NCBI GenBank assembly: GCA_018340375.1
Contig: JAFFJZ010000004.1
Span: 38,166,001 to 38,230,000 of the forward strand
DNA: 64,000 bases
Source: Gonatopus flavifemur
Taxonomy: Eukaryota > Arthropoda > Insecta > Hymenoptera > Dryinidae
Direction of reading: 5' to 3'
Part shown: piece by piece, positions 1-13,098 of the stretch
Position numbering within the stretch: position 1 is the first letter of the stretch
Layout: each line of letters begins with the position of its first letter
The notes under the pieces: model-generated
Told to the model about the DNA's origin: nothing
The model's database searches: none
The model's input: the letters and a program-made list of their open reading frames with translations, nothing else
Program-made: the position numbers and the translations under genes

Positions 1-585
1 AGAAGATACGGTCAGAGCGTACGATAGCGGGTGCAATATGCACTCCGTGCTGGTATACTACGTATACCGATGAGTGTCCAAAAATGAGCGGTCCAATACG
101 GTGGACTCAAATTTGAGAAATTCACGAAATTGCTTTCAAATTCCGTAAAATATCAATTCAAAGCGCTCAAATCTGGATAATACTTCTGTGCAAATCAATT
201 TGATTTGATCATTACTAACCCTTTGTTGCAGGACAGTTTCCCCACCAAAAAGTAGGTGGTGCCATTGAAAGGGAATGAGAATAGGAGTGAGTACGATAGT
301 TGACGCTCAACTCAGGGCCTAAACTCTCAGATGATTTGTTTTGTTCAGTTGTCAAAATCATCGAACGAATTATATTAAGGATACTCGGGCGCCATATCTT
401 TCATTCCTTTCTTACTTCATGCATTGAAAGACGAGAATGCGCTATGATGGAAAAAGACAGAGGATATCAGTTCTCGAGTATCGGTGAATGTTTGGAATTA
501 ATTCTTCATGATAATTAAACATTACGCATCGGCATAAATCAATCAGAATTCCGTAGTGACATGAATCAATTTTACCTATACCCCC
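1..585. other. No gene recognised
   Basis: AT-rich sequence with no convincing coding frame, RNA gene or repeat boundary. Short open frames here have no recognisable motif. Confidence 0.5.
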
Positions 586-1112
586 ACTGAACATTTCCGT
601 TATAACCTTGCAATGATCCATTGAGGCCCATGGCTTAGCCGGTGGGAATGGAAGAACAGTAACAAATGGATTCTTGGGATCCTGGGGAGTCTATAAAATT
701 GGGACAGAAAAACTGTGAAAAAAAATCGCTCATGAAAAAGTTGTTCAAATGAATTACTGATAACGTAGTTTTACAGGTAAACTAATATCACCATCCGATT
801 CTACGGACAAAAATTATGATGCACCTCGTATTTGTTTGGAAAAAATAATACACAATTATTAGATAAATGACATCCATTTCAGCCCATGGCTAAACCAGCG
901 CGGATGAAAAAAAAGTAGTATATGGACTCTTGGGACGCTAGGGAGCGTATAAATTTGTATTTATGTGAGAATGAACGTCTTCAAAACATATTCCTCTGAC
1001 AATCGAATGGCGAGATCAGTTTTTCATGTCACACTACTTTTTCCGTAATTTTTGCAAACAATTAGTTATGAACAATTCTTTTCCAAAGTTTTTTCATTAC
1101 GATTTAATCCCT

Positions 1113-1129
1113 CCCCCCCCCCCCCCCCC
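1113..1129. repeat. Poly-C tract
   Basis: Homopolymer of C in an AT-rich setting, near the axis of the foldback element. Such runs often carry length errors in assemblies. Confidence 0.9.
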
Positions 1130-1462
1130 TAGCATCCCAAGAATCCATATCTGCTTTTTTTCATCGCTGTTGCTTTAGCCATGGGCTGGAATGAATATAA
1201 TATATCTAATTGTTTATTATTTTTTTCAAACGAATACGAGGTACAAGATGAAAATGTTATACATGTTTTCAAAACGATTTTTTCCGTAAAATCGAATGGC
1301 GATATCAATTTATATGCGAAACTACTTCTTCCATGATTTTTTGAAGCAATTCTTTTCTTCATAGTTTTCCCATCGCAATTTTATACAATCCCCAGAATCC
1401 TAAGAATCCATATGCTGCTGGTTTTTTATCCCCGCTGGTTTAGCCATAGGCCTCAATGGGTC

Positions 1463-1672
1463 AACATTGCAGCGATATTGATGCGATCTGGATAGGACCT
1501 GTTATGAGAATTACAACAGTAATATTAAGAACTCAAATTACAAGTAAACTGTTGTGATACGACGTTGTGAAGTGATATTTCAACGATATCCCTGCAAGTT
1601 ATTTTTGTAATATTTTATTTGGAAATTGATAGACAGGTATTTCCATGATCACATCAATATCGCTGCAATGTT
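1463..1672. repeat. 210-bp MITE nested in foldback arm
   Basis: Ends are near-perfect inverted copies, AACATTGCAGCGATATTG on the left and its complement on the right. If the element proper starts at CATTGCAG, the flanks are TCAA and TTAA, hinting at a TTAA target duplication, as piggyBac-type elements make. Non-coding. It interrupts the right arm of the surrounding foldback. Confidence 0.65.
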
Positions 1673-1700
1673 AATGGGAGGTTCTAACGGAAATGCTCAG

Positions 1701-3176
1701 TAAGCTTTTCATACAATTTGGAATTCCAAATTTTTGCCATTTAAATACCCTCGAATGGAGTATTCAAAGAACATCCAATGACTTTCAGAATTCAAGTCTG
1801 CCATTTTGGATTGCTCATTTCAAAATCCCGGAATCTGATTGCAGATTCGTAATCAATGTTCCCGAAAACCTATAGATACTAATCTTTGAACTTTTCAAAC
1901 GAAACTTTGAATCTAAGTTATCCTGGGATCTTAGTACATCTTAATTACGTTCACTTGTGGGAATATTCAAATATCCGCAAAATATCGCTGGTTGAGTTCA
2001 ACGTGGACATCATAAAGAAAACTCCGACAGTTTGATTTCGTTATCAGAAGGTGGTGCCGCGCGATGCGGTACAACGGGTACTGGAATGATGAAAATTACA
2101 CGGAGAAAAACTGCAGGAATGATGAATTCAATTGTTTATGTAGAGGAAAAGAATCATAAACTCATAAGAGAAAAAATAACATTTCCTTACTTCATTATGC
2201 TTTTCTGAGCCCACATATGAGCCAAACAGTATAATCATTCGGTAGTGTTTCCTCCAAGTTGTCTATTTAATGAAACCGTGATGATTGAGTGTGGAGGGGA
2301 TTGTTGGCTTTCGGCCAATTCTGAGCGTCACTGGCCCACCGTGCATTATGGTGTGATTGTGTACCAATCATTCGAATGAAATACCAGGGATATTTCCATA
2401 ATGCACTCCCTGAACGTTTTGTATGATAAACTTTTATCACATGGTATTGTTTTCCAAATAGCACTGTATTTTTTTTCAGTAGCTAAGATAGCAGCGAGAC
2501 AGATTCAATATTGTGATCAGGTGTGCGTAGCGTGAAGTATTCCAAGTTCTATACTCTTCATCAATTCATGAATTGACTGCAGTACAGCGAAGCCCTTTAA
2601 ATCACTGTCGAATGCGTCAGCGTTCAGAAATGATTCAGAGCAAAGCAGCTAACCTCAATGCTTTTGAAATTTATCTTCATCAGCAAATAAACCACATTCA
2701 AGTATTGACCGTCTGACTTGGGCTCGATTGAAAGCGTTAATTCAAGCGTATCTGAATTCCACACCCTAAAGACCGTGAAGAATGAACTCTAGTGACAAGT
2801 TTCGGGGATGTAGGGAGAACTATTGGAATGCTTATTCAATTTATAATTCATCTATCAAATTCCATATGCATATTTTTATGATTCAATATTTACCCGAGTA
2901 ATAGAAAGTCTAGTATCGGTGCAGCTCTGATCAAGCTTTGATCCATATGCGGTCAAATGCAAAGTGTGGCCAATGAGACAGTTAAACTTTCGGTCAATAT
3001 CGAAAAATCATTGAGAAATTAACATATGAGATTGATAATCAAGAGGAGACTAAACTTGAGAGGTTCCTGACAGCATTCGAAAGCAAGTCACGAGCACATT
3101 TTATGAGTTTTGTGGATTGCCAAGCCAAGCGAGCATGCATGAACAGGACCGAAGCTTGAACGATAAGTGATTTTTT
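1701..3176. other. No gene recognised
   Basis: Unremarkable AT-rich sequence. No coding frame, repeat boundary or RNA structure that I can support. Confidence 0.5.
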
Positions 3177-4118
3177 ATGGAATTCTGGGGCACGTTCGAC
3201 GGACTTGGAATGGATTTTGAGGGATGTCATCATGGATTTGCGGGACTTCTTACGGGGATTCAGGAATATGATGTGATTCGCAAGTACATGAGGAATTCAG
3301 CGGAAGTCGAGCATGCAATATTACTCAAGCACTTTCTAGAGCCTGTTCCAGGGCTTTTCATGAAATTTTATAAAAATCTGGTAATCATAAAGTATATTAC
3401 AAGTCTGGCAAAGTCAAGCGAGCAATATCACAAAGGGAATTCCATCGGACTTTCCATGGACTTTCTGAAATATCGCGTGATCACCAAGAACATTACGAGT
3501 CCGGGCGAAGCGAAGCATGTAATATCAGTGGAGGACTTTTGCGGGACTTCTCATGAACTTTCGGAGAAGTTGGGTAATCATCAAGTACATTACAAGTCTG
3601 GAGCAAGTCAAGCAGGCGATATTACGGGGAGACTTTCAAGAGACTTGTGCAGGACTTTCCATGGACTTCCTGATATATCGTGAGATCATCTGGTACATCA
3701 CAAGTCAGGGCAAAGTCAAGCATGCAATATGACTTGGTCACTTTCTAGAGACTTTTGTAGGCCTTTTCATAAACTTTTGATATAATCGGGTATTCATCAA
3801 CTACATAACAAGTCTGGGCGAAGTCAAGCAAGCAATGTTACTGAGGGACTTTCTACGGACTTTTGCTGGACTTTTCATAAACGTTTGAAGAATGAGGTGA
3901 TCATCAAGTACATCATAAGTCCGGGCGAAGTCAAGCATCAAGTACATCACAAGTCTGGTGGGTGGGGGGGGGGGGGAGTCGAATAAGCAATATTACTAGA
4001 GGACTTTCAAAAGACTTTTGCGGCACTCTTCATGAACTTTCGGAATCATCGCGAGATCCTCAAGTACATTACAAGCCGGGCAGAAGTCAAGCCCGCAATA
4101 TTCTTGAGAGATTTGTGA
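3177..4118 (+). repeat. ~108-bp minisatellite, forward half
   Basis: The phrase 'gaagtcaagcatgcaatatt' and its variants recur at about 3302, 3413, 3512, 3604, 3713, 3820, 3928 and 4084, a spacing close to 108 bp. Each unit also holds 'ggactttc', 'gacttttgcgggac', 'tcatgaac' and 'atcatcaagtacat'. Long open frames here are by-products of the repeat, not genes. A poly-G run (3964-3976) interrupts one unit. The array reverses orientation near 4120-4165. Confidence 0.8.
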
Positions 4119-4165
4119 TGATTCACTCCAAGAGCATGGAGAGTGATGCACGGTCCAGAACTGTG

Positions 4166-4319
4166 CTTGATATTCAAGTACATGAAAAGTCCTGCAAAAG
4201 TCCATAAAAAATATCCTGGTACCATTGCATGCTTGACTTACGCCAGACTTCTCATGCATTCGTCAATCATGTCATAGTTGACAATCTCCATAAAAAGCCC
4301 ATCAAAAATCAGTAAGTGA
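4166..4319 (-). repeat. ~108-bp minisatellite, reversed half, piece 1
   Basis: The same unit as the preceding array but on the opposite strand ('attgcatgcttgac'). It continues after an inserted element at 5721-6267 and after a second one at 7428-7525. Confidence 0.7.
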
Positions 4320-4321
4320 TA

Positions 4322-5718
4322 CAGTAGCCTCTCGTTATAAGAGTACCCGTTATAAGCGTCGAAAAGATTAGTTCCGCATGACTGAGTTCGGCGCTACCCC
4401 CACTCTTATGCTGTTTCGAGAGTAAGAACTCATCTCTCGTTATAAGCGTCGGGAGAAAATTCATCATTTCGAAGTTGGACAAATGAAAATTTATGAAGGA
4501 TGCAGTGAAGTAGATTGGATTAGCATAAGGTTTACGGCTTTAGAAATCAGTTCGAATATAATTCAACACCATTTTCACATATTATGTCCGTACGGACTGC
4601 TTTTGACTCATTTCTAATTGTATGAATTTCTTATAATGGAAATCTTACAACCTCTGAAAAAAATTCAATGAATTGAGGAATTTTTGATAATCTTGATATA
4701 ATCAAATCAATTGAATCCACAAAGAACGATATCGATTCTCTCTAAATTACTTCCTAACAGTTTGTTTTTTCTCTAAACAATGCTACTCAGTTGTACAGCA
4801 AGTATGTGAATAGTCACATTCTACTTGTGATCTCAAAATTGACTCCGTGCTTTAGAACAATTTTTCCCATAAATTTATATTTTTGCCACGAGGAATGTAT
4901 CGTCGATAGTCTGATAAAACCTCGTATCTCGATTTTCGACCGTATCGAGTTTCCATCGGAAATATTATCAATACACGCTAAATACAAATATAATCAAGTT
5001 ATATATAATATGATCAAGTATGTTCAATCAACAATAATCGAAGGACACTTTGTTTATAAAAGTCTTGTTTATATGTGCATTAGCATGTACTGATCATTTT
5101 TCCGATGACCACCTATAACTGTTGAAAATCGAGATACGAGGTTCTTTCAAAATACCGACGATATCTTTGGATTCCTTTCACTCATTAAGGGGTTACATGC
5201 GTTTCAGAAGCCAAAAAAAAGGTAATTTTCTCGATTTTTTTTAGCGTACTACAAAAGAAATTTCTATTCGGGTTTTTATTGCGTGTTATTAGGTCACTTT
5301 CGAACAACATATTCGAAAATGTTGATTGAAAAATATAATAAATTGGATTGATGGCAACCGATTTTCGGAGGTGCCTCGAAAAAAAGCGGTTTGCGGTAGT
5401 CGAAATTACTTGCGGTTGCTTCAATTTAAGAACAAAAAAAAATGTTTTCTTCTAGTATTAGAGTAAAACTAGCTCGTGAACGAAGGATTTGAGACAAAAA
5501 ATGAAAATTGAAAATTTTTGGCAGTGGTTTGAACAAAGATTTCACTTTTTCACAAGTCGTTATCTTCTGTCACGTACATACATACTAAATAAAATGAACT
5601 GACGCTTATAATGAGTGGTGCGGAGTTAACCTCGTTACGTAGAGGAGTGGGGACGTGTACTTCCCCCTACTTTCTTCCCCTACACCCCCTAGGCGACTCT
5701 TATAATGAGAGGCTACTG
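4322..5718. mobile_element. pogo/Tigger-type non-autonomous element, copy A
   Basis: Terminal inverted repeats start CAGTAGCCTCTCGTTATAAG; the right end is the complement with one change. TA dinucleotides flank both sides (4320-4321 and 5719-5720), as for Tc1/mariner/pogo insertions. 'Gttataagcgtcg' recurs just inside the left end. There is no transposase frame. A second copy of almost the same length and sequence is at 47265-48657. It interrupts the reversed 108-bp minisatellite. Superfamily assignment follows from TIR style and TA target only. Confidence 0.75.
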
Positions 5719-5720
5719 TA

Positions 5721-6267
5721 TCTTGTGATTTGCTTGATGATCACCTGATTCCTGTAGAAGTTCATGAAAGTCCCGCAAAAGTCTCTAGGCAGTCTTTCAG
5801 TAATATTGAATGCTTGGCTCCGCCGGACGTGTGATGTACTTGAAGGTCACCCGATGTTTCAGGATGCCCATGAAAAGTCTTACAAAAGTCTCTTGACAGT
5901 CACTCAATAATATTGCATTCTTGAATTATGTTGGATTTCTCATACATTCGCGATCATGTCGTGGTCGAAAATGTCCATGAACAGTGCTTCAATAGTACAT
6001 AAAAAATCATTCAGTAGTAATGCCTGCTTGACTCTGCCCTAAATGAGATTGATTTGATGATCACGCGATATTTCCGAGAACCCATGAAAAGTACCGCAAA
6101 AGTCCCAGGAAAGTCCCTCAGTAATATTTGCATGCTTGACTTCGCCCGAACTGGTTATGTACTTGATGGTGACCAGATTCTTCCGAAAGTTCATGAAAAG
6201 CCTCGCAAGAATCCCTAGGAAGTCCCTCAGTAATATTGCATGCTCGAATTTGCCCAAACTTGTGATG
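5721..6267 (-). repeat. ~108-bp minisatellite, reversed half, piece 2
   Basis: Five or so reversed units with 'cttgaaggtcacc', 'aaaagtctctag' and 'attgcatgctt'. Bounded left by one TA element and right by another. Confidence 0.75.
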
Positions 6268-6269
6268 TA

Positions 6270-7425
6270 GGGAAGAGTGGGGCAAGTTTTCTATAGGGGC
6301 ATGTTTTCCAATGCGTTATAATTTCTTAGTATGCTGGAAGAGCGCGCTGCTGGATGAATGGTCGTGAGTAGTATCATCTAAGGCACCATTCACGGCAATA
6401 TCAGATTAATAGCTGCTTTCATCATAATAAGAAAACTGTTTTTACGATTTTGTCGTTGGTGAGTAAACTTTACATGTGTTCATTCGAATTGAAAAAAAAC
6501 CTACTTACGTTATTCTGATTGTTTTAGTTAAATATGTGTTTATAAACGAAAGTCCCCTGAATCGAATGATGTGATAATTTTTGTAAATTACTCGCGTCTT
6601 TACGATTTTCACCTAGTTCCAAGTTGACAAATGATGATGGGGCAAATTTTCCAACGTGACACGGGGCAAATTTTCTCACAAAGAGAATTTGTCCCGGTCT
6701 CAACCAAGTGATTTTAGAGTTGCAAATGCATTTCTTATATTATATGATTAGTCTTCGCGATTTTAGGTTAGTTCAGAGTTGGAAAACAATGATAAAGCAA
6801 TGTTTTTCACTGCGGAAAATTATCTCAGTCTCAATCAAATTTTTGTATCGTATTACAAGCAAATTTATCGAAAGAGATAAGCAAATATTATTTGATATGA
6901 TTTATCATTAAGTTTACACAGATTACGGATGGTTCGAAATTATAAAAGGAAAACGAATCGTGGCCTCTACAACCATAATTCAATGAAAGCAGCTGTCTTT
7001 TTGTTCTTCATACTTTTGCTTACTTTTCATGTACTACATTCGTTATTTCGTTTTCCTACATCACATGTACCCCCTATTGTAATTGATTTCCAAATAAAAA
7101 ATCGAATACAATACTCAATTTGGATTCGAACTTCAATTTCTTATCTATTTTTGGCGATTTTGAATGAGTGAGAAAATTTGCCCCCATATGGTTCGAAGGT
7201 GTTGGAAAACTTGCCCCGTATGTGAGGCAAGTTTTCGCAAGTGACATGACTGCAAATAACATTATTTTGCAACAACATGCTTATGAAATCATTACATTCA
7301 TTTATACTAGGTTGTAGTGGAAGCTTCGACGAGTAAAATAGTACCCCAAACGCCTTGAAATATGCAACGGGGAAAAATACAAAAATCGACAAAGAAAAAG
7401 TGGGAAAACATGCCCCACTCTCCCC
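6270..7425. mobile_element. TA-flanked element with GGGGCAA-type ends
   Basis: The left end GGGAAGAGTGGGGCAAGTTTTC matches the complement of the right end, GGGGAGAGTGGGGCATGTTTTC. TA lies on both sides (6268-6269 and 7426-7427). The motif 'ggggcaaattttc' is repeated inside both ends (about 6650-6700 and 7165-7235), typical of multiple transposase-binding sites. No transposase frame; likely non-autonomous, Tc1/mariner-like. Confidence 0.75.
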
Positions 7426-7427
7426 TA

Positions 7428-7525
7428 CTTAAATATCTCGCGATATTTCAGAAAGTCCTGCAGGGGTCTTTCCAAAACCCCTTGGTACTGATGTATGCTT
7501 GACTTTGCCCAGACTCGTAATGTAC
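7428..7525 (-). repeat. ~108-bp minisatellite, reversed half, piece 3
   Basis: Continues the reversed array ('tgtatgcttgactttgcccagactcgtaatgtac') beyond the inserted element and ends near 7525. Confidence 0.65.
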
Positions 7526-9205
7526 TCTCTAAATTAGGAGAAGTGGAATTTTCACTCGAACAGGACGTTAGGTTCCTTTCTGGCTGCATGAAGAGTGAAT
7601 TCTCACTTTGAAGGGTCTTTCTGGTTAAGATTTTCAACAAAAAATATTTTTTCCATAGAAAAAATTGAGATTTTGTTTTGAAAATTAGTAGGTATTATGC
7701 TTATTAGACCTTGAATATTTCAGAAAAATTCGTTCAGATATTAACATTTTTTTTTTTTGTTACACTAATTTAGACAACAAGAAACACCAAAAATGACGGT
7801 AGGAGTGATTTGAGGCGACCGTGTGACCTGAAAAAAAATTGCAAATTATTCCTTGTTGACGTGGCTATCGCATGAACTAGGATCTTTCTTTCAAATACTG
7901 GACTTCCTTTTTCATTCGGGTATATTCTGTGATGTCATCGAAAGAAACAATATATTTCCTTCATCCAACAGAAACCAGTATTCATTGTTTATCAATCCGA
8001 TTCCGTTAAAACTCCATGTTCAATTGAATGATCAACTAAATTGATGACCCACTGTTCTCGATTGATTCACCAATCCCAGTTGATACGTATTATTGAGCGT
8101 TGATCCCATCTTCTTGTAATAACACAAGATTATCTCCAATTTCTTAGGATATTTTATTGATCAAATAATGCCTAGTAGAAATGTTTTAAGCGTCCAAAAT
8201 TTATGTGACGCTGCTCTGAACAAGAAGTAAACGTTCATAAGTTTCCCACGAGTGTTTTGCAAAGTATTGATTCAACGTTACAAAACTCGTGCGTACTCAG
8301 TCATTTACACCACACTGTAAATATTATGGGGAATTTTCTCTCATTCAATGGTGGATTTTTTTTCCTGATAATGAAGGAATTATTTTTTCAAGACATCCGA
8401 GATTCTGTCTCTACTTTGAGAAAATGTTCTATCCCCAGCATGTATGTAGCATGGGGGACACTCCGACCCAACATGGGCTCCATCTTGCCAATATGGGCCC
8501 AAGACTGGGCCAGAGTTTATATATGCTAGGGATCTTTTGAGTGTTGAATCCTTCATCATTGAAGGGAAATTTCATCAAGTCAAGGTGAAAACATCCCCAT
8601 TGGGAGAGACCTTTCTTTGTACGAGGAAATTCTACAATTATTTTTCAGAGTTTAGGGAGTGCGTTGATCAATCATTATACGTTGCACAAATGAAATTATA
8701 GATTCAGTCCTAATACATGTCTCGTTCACAATACAATATAAAACAGTTTCAACAGTGATTCAAATCATGGAGCATTGTCCCAGACATTCATAACTTTCAC
8801 GCGGAACTTGAAGACATGGTTGAAAGTTACTGTACTCGTGTGATGACATATTTGCTAGAATGATTCGAATTACTTATATTACGCATTTATTTCTTCCTCC
8901 CATGTATTATTGTTCGTAACTGGATTTCCGTGTTTTCTACACAACTAATTCTGCATCAAAAGCCTCTTATGAAAACGAATGTGCGATAGTACGTTTCTTG
9001 TTATAATGGATGGCGGTGTTCCACTGTGATTGAACGATTTCAATTTGAATATCTATGTTCAAAATTGAACATGTTGCATATATTTTGTGACGAATAAATT
9101 GAATTCATTTGTTCTCATCGATGGAAGTTTCATGATTATTTTGAAATATGAAAAACTGAATTCAACGGCTTCATGATTGTTTATTGAGAAATTATCATTA
9201 TGTTA
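7526..9205. other. No gene recognised
   Basis: AT-rich sequence without a supported gene. A short GC-richer hairpin-like patch at 8431-8533 (ends 'tccccagcatgtat' and 'atatatgctaggga') may be a small MITE. Confidence 0.4.
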
Positions 9206-9207
9206 TA

Positions 9208-9765
9208 CAGGGTGTTTCATAATTCATCATCAAAATTTTTGTGGCATATTCTGCAGCCAAATGCAATGATTCTCCGTATGAAAAAAATTTTTTTCATGCT
9301 TAGTTTTTGAGATATGACCATTTTGAAATTTGTTTTCAAACCGAAATCACTCAAAAGTATCGTGTGGCACATATTTGAGCCTGATGCCAATTGCTCAAGT
9401 CTGGAAACTGCGGATCTCTGGGGGAAAATCAAACTATCCTTCCATTGTTTTGGAGCTATAACAATTGAAAATTGCTGAATGTTGATTGGCTAGAACCTAA
9501 AATATTTCAAATGACTTCAACTTCGAATTGCAAAATGATGAGATATTTCAATTTTTCTCCTCAGAAATCCGACATTTTCCAACTTAGACCATGGTGTTGA
9601 GCTCAACACACAATGCTCTTAAGTGATTTGGATTCGAAAAAAAATGAAAACTGCTCATATCTCAAAAACTAAGCCTCAAAAAAATTTTTGTCATACGGGA
9701 AATAATTGCATTTTGGCTGCAGAATATGCCACAAAAATGCGAATGATGAATACTGAAACACGGGG
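9208..9765. repeat. MITE with ~100-bp terminal inverted repeats
   Basis: The left end begins CAGGGTGTTTCATAATTC and the right end, complemented, CCCCGTGTTTCAGTATTC. Further in, 'tgtggcatattctgcagcc' is shared in inverted orientation, and both arms carry 'atatctcaaaaactaagc' on opposite strands. TA flanks both sides. No coding capacity. Confidence 0.7.
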
Positions 9766-9767
9766 TA

Positions 9768-10227
9768 TATACTGGTGAATACAGTTCATTCGAAATTTGA
9801 CCCAATGTCACCGTTATTTCTAGTCATACTCCAGAAGAACCAAAATACAACTTGTTACTTTCTACGGGCACAAATTTTTCCTCCATAAAAAACCATCTGA
9901 TTGAAAAACATTCATGTTCAATGAGCTTTCGAATATGAAGGAGTTCTGAATTTAATATTTCACAACCATTGTTTTCCGTTACAATACAACAGAAACCACT
10001 GATAAAACCCATTCTCCATCCAAATTTTAACCAACAGAAAAATAACCAAACAATTAGTATTAAAATCGGTTATTCTAGAATCATTAGGGTACTGTTATAT
10101 TTCATGTTAAATTTTGATTTGTAGAAAGTCAGTTCTATGTAAGTAGTTGTAATTCATTCAATATTATTTTCAATATCATCTTTAAACTTAGAGATGATGT
10201 TTATTTTCATAAGGTCTCCAAATACTA
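9768..10227. other. No gene recognised
   Basis: AT-rich, nothing supportable. Confidence 0.4.
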
Positions 10228-10535
10228 CACTGTTAAAAATGTTTGTGAATTTCATATACGTTCATAGAAAAAAGTACATTAATTTTCAAGGGCACTATAT
10301 GAGTGGTATTCCACATTTGGATGTTGAAAAATCAATCACATATTTCATGAACTTCAAACAAAAGTTTTGAAATTCATAACAGTTTGTGAAAATTCATAAC
10401 TGTAGATATTGAATTTCTGTATTCATTTGAATATTGGAAAATCAATCACATATTTCTTAAATTTCAAACAAAGTTTTTGATATTCACCACAGTTTATGAG
10501 AATTCATAAATGTAGATATTGAATTTTCATAATGT
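10228..10535. repeat. CACTGTTAAAAAT-type element end with tandem duplication
   Basis: Starts with CACTGTTAAAAATG after TA, the terminus also seen at 19524 and, more diverged, at 62235. Inside, a unit of about 110 bp occurs twice (about 10322-10432 and 10433-10535; 'aaaatcaatcacatatttc', 'gtagatattgaatt'). I find no matching right terminus, so the copy is probably truncated. Confidence 0.5.
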
Positions 10536-10629
10536 ACATGAAATCAATGCGCGATTACACTTTGCGCATTTAATTATCACGTGTTCAATATCATTCAATA
10601 TGTACGATAACTCCAATGGTGAAGCATAG

Positions 10630-10745
10630 TATTAAAAAAAGGCACACCCCATAGGAAAAGTTTTCCTAGGCTTTTTCCTAGACCTTTTTCCTAGACATTT
10701 TCTTAGATATTTTCCTAGACTATTTCTTAGATAAAATCTAGGAGT
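10630..10745. repeat. Short-word repeat TTTTCCTAGAC
   Basis: Six or more degenerate copies of an approximately 15-bp word 'tttttcctagac', with inverted copies at each side ('ataggaaaagttttccta', 'aaaatctagg'). Confidence 0.7.
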
Positions 10746-10949
10746 TTTTGCCAAGGACAAAGAATATATAAACACGTATTTATGGTGTTTTCACTTCTAA
10801 AAACACTCATATATGGTGGTTATCCCTCCAAAAACATGGATCCCAATCCATACCAGTTAGAAATAGCTAACCTCAAAACCAAAAAAAAAAACAGAATAAC
10901 CATGGAAAACCATGAATAATCATGAAACCGTGAATTTGATTGCTGATTT

Positions 10950-11279
10950 ATATTTCGTTCCAAGGTCGCTGATTGCGAATCCAGCATTAGATTTCCAGAA
11001 TTCAAGATGGCGGATCAAAGATGGTGGACGAAAATTCGAGAAAACTCGAAGATGGATGAAAATCGGTATACTGGGGTTTTTGAGGTCACTGACAACGAAT
11101 CCAGCATCAGATGTTCAGAATTCAAGATGGCGGATTCGATATGGCATACCGAAATTCATGACATCGCTCAAAATCAGGCAATAATGTTTATACCTGCAGT
11201 TTTCGCGAGAAAATTGGTTGTTTCCGTCCGTTAATTATTCCATGTGCACGTTTCGCAAGTCAAACTACGTAGCAAGTTT
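10950..11279 (+). repeat. Left inverted arm of piggyBac-bearing region
   Basis: Contains about two ~119-bp units with 'gaatccagcat', 'ttcaagatggcgga' and 'gaggtcactgac', then 'gagaaaattggttgtttccgtccgttaa'. All recur on the opposite strand at 15865-16560. The two arms enclose the piggyBac transposase. The outer boundary is not sharp. Confidence 0.6.
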
Positions 11280-11929
11280 ACCCTGGTTGAACAATCCGAT
11301 AAGATCCGATAGGAACCGATTCAGAATTAATCGGACTGCATAGGATCAATCGGAACAGTTCAATCTCCGATTCAAAATCAATAAGAGTTTATCGGAATCT
11401 CTCCTCTATAGGTTTCAATCGAGGATTCACCAATTAAAAAATCTGCATTTTATGGGAATTAATCAGACTTCACATAATCTATTGGTCTGTATAAGAGATA
11501 TCTGATTGGATGATTGAAATTTTCTCCATTCCATCAGGCAAACGGTTTTTATCGGAAGTTTCCATAATTTCAATCTATTGGAAGTAATGGGAAAATTTGT
11601 GAAATTGAATAATGAATGGGTTTCTTATGGGAGATTTCTGACTGCATTTAAGGATGTATCGATTTCATTGATCAATGAATTTTAATTGGATTATTCCAAC
11701 ATTCAAATTTATTGGAAATAATAGGCAAGTTTACAGATTCTAAAGTTCTATAGGTATGTGCCGGCAATAACCGATTCAGTTTTGAAATTTCTTTCATTGC
11801 ATCAGATCATTGGTTTTTATCGAAATCCCTGGTGACCTCGATGTATTAGAACTAATGGGAATTATAGAATACCAAGAGAATCCAATTAGAAAATATTTCA
11901 TTGGTATGAATCGGAATTTTTATCAGTGA

Positions 11930-12960
11930 TGGAATATCCATTGGATCCCATTGAAAAATATGTTGCTGGTACCAATTATAATTGTAATGATTAATAAAAT
12001 GCCGATTAAATCAAATTAAAAAATATTGTGTCCGTACGAATTGGAATTTTTATTATTGATAAAATACCTATTGGATGCCTTCGACAAATATTTGACGGGT
12101 ATCAATTAGAATCTTCATGATTAATAACGTACCGATTGAATCCAATTGGAAAATATTGTATTGGCATCAATCGGAACTTTTATGGGCCATGAAATACCAA
12201 GTGAATGCAATTACACAATATTTCATCGATATAAATCGGAATAATTATTATTGATAAAATATCAATTGGATCCCATGGGAAAATATTTGGCTGATATCAA
12301 TGAAAATTTTCATGATTAATGAAATACCGATTGAATCCAATTGAAAAATATTTTATTGGTATTAATCGGAATTTTTTATCAACCATAAAATACCCATTGA
12401 ATCCAATTAGAAAATACTTTCTCGGTATCATTTGGAATTTTCGTGATTAATGAAATACCCATTGAATTCCATTGAAAAATATTTCACTGATATCAATTAA
12501 AATTTCAATAATCAATAAAATCTCGATTTAATCGAATGAAAAATATTTTCTTGGTATCAATAGGAATTCTTATTATTGATGAAATACCTATTGGATGCTA
12601 TTGAAAAATATTTGACTGGTATCACTTAGAATCTTCATAATTAATGACATACCGATTCAATCCAATTGAAAAATATTGTATTGGCGTCAATCGGAATTTT
12701 CATTGATCATAAAATACCAAGTGAATCCAATTACACAATATTTCATTGAAATCAATCGGAATTCTTATTATTGATAAAATACCTATTGGATCCCATTGGG
12801 AAATATTTGACTCGTATCAATTAGAATTTTCATAATTGATAAAATACTGATTGAATCCAATTGAAAAATATTGTATTGATATCAATCGGAATTTTTCATC
12901 CATCATAAAATACCGATTGAATCCAATTGGAAAATATTTTCTTGCTCTTCATTGGGATTT
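11930..12960. repeat. ~65-bp minisatellite
   Basis: 'Aaaatatt..attggtatcaatcggaatttt' followed by 'gataaaataccgattgaatccaatt' repeats with spacing 64-66 bp (for example 12345, 12409, 12473, 12539, 12603, 12669, 12734). About 16 diverged copies. Confidence 0.8.
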
Positions 12961-13098
12961 TTATTATTAATGAACTCCCATGCTCTCATTAAGACCGAAA
13001 CAATCCCTCATATGTCCAATGGACTATTGCCAATCGAATCTTATTACTATAGGACACCCATCCCTGACATAAGACAGTCATTTAGTTGATAGGAAGCG

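Larger units (their letters stand above)
586..1700. repeat. Foldback (inverted-repeat) element
   Basis: The left end reads CACTGAACATTTCCGTTA and the right end, reverse-complemented, reads nearly the same (ACTGAGCATTTCCGTTA). Inside, a block containing 'cccatggcttagcc' and 'attcttggga' occurs twice forward (about 615-700 and 880-950) and twice reversed (about 1127-1195 and 1388-1465). The element is therefore a large imperfect hairpin. A separate short inverted-repeat element sits in the right arm at 1463-1672. No coding capacity; probably a non-autonomous DNA transposon of unknown family. Confidence 0.6.

Noticed and set aside
3177..3683. 168-codon open frame
   Set aside because: Lies wholly within the 108-bp tandem repeat, whose unit length is divisible by three, so stops are avoided by chance; no protein-like motif.
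11930..12960. CRISPR-like array
   Set aside because: The 65-bp units are contiguous and diverged with no unique spacers, and the window is eukaryotic.
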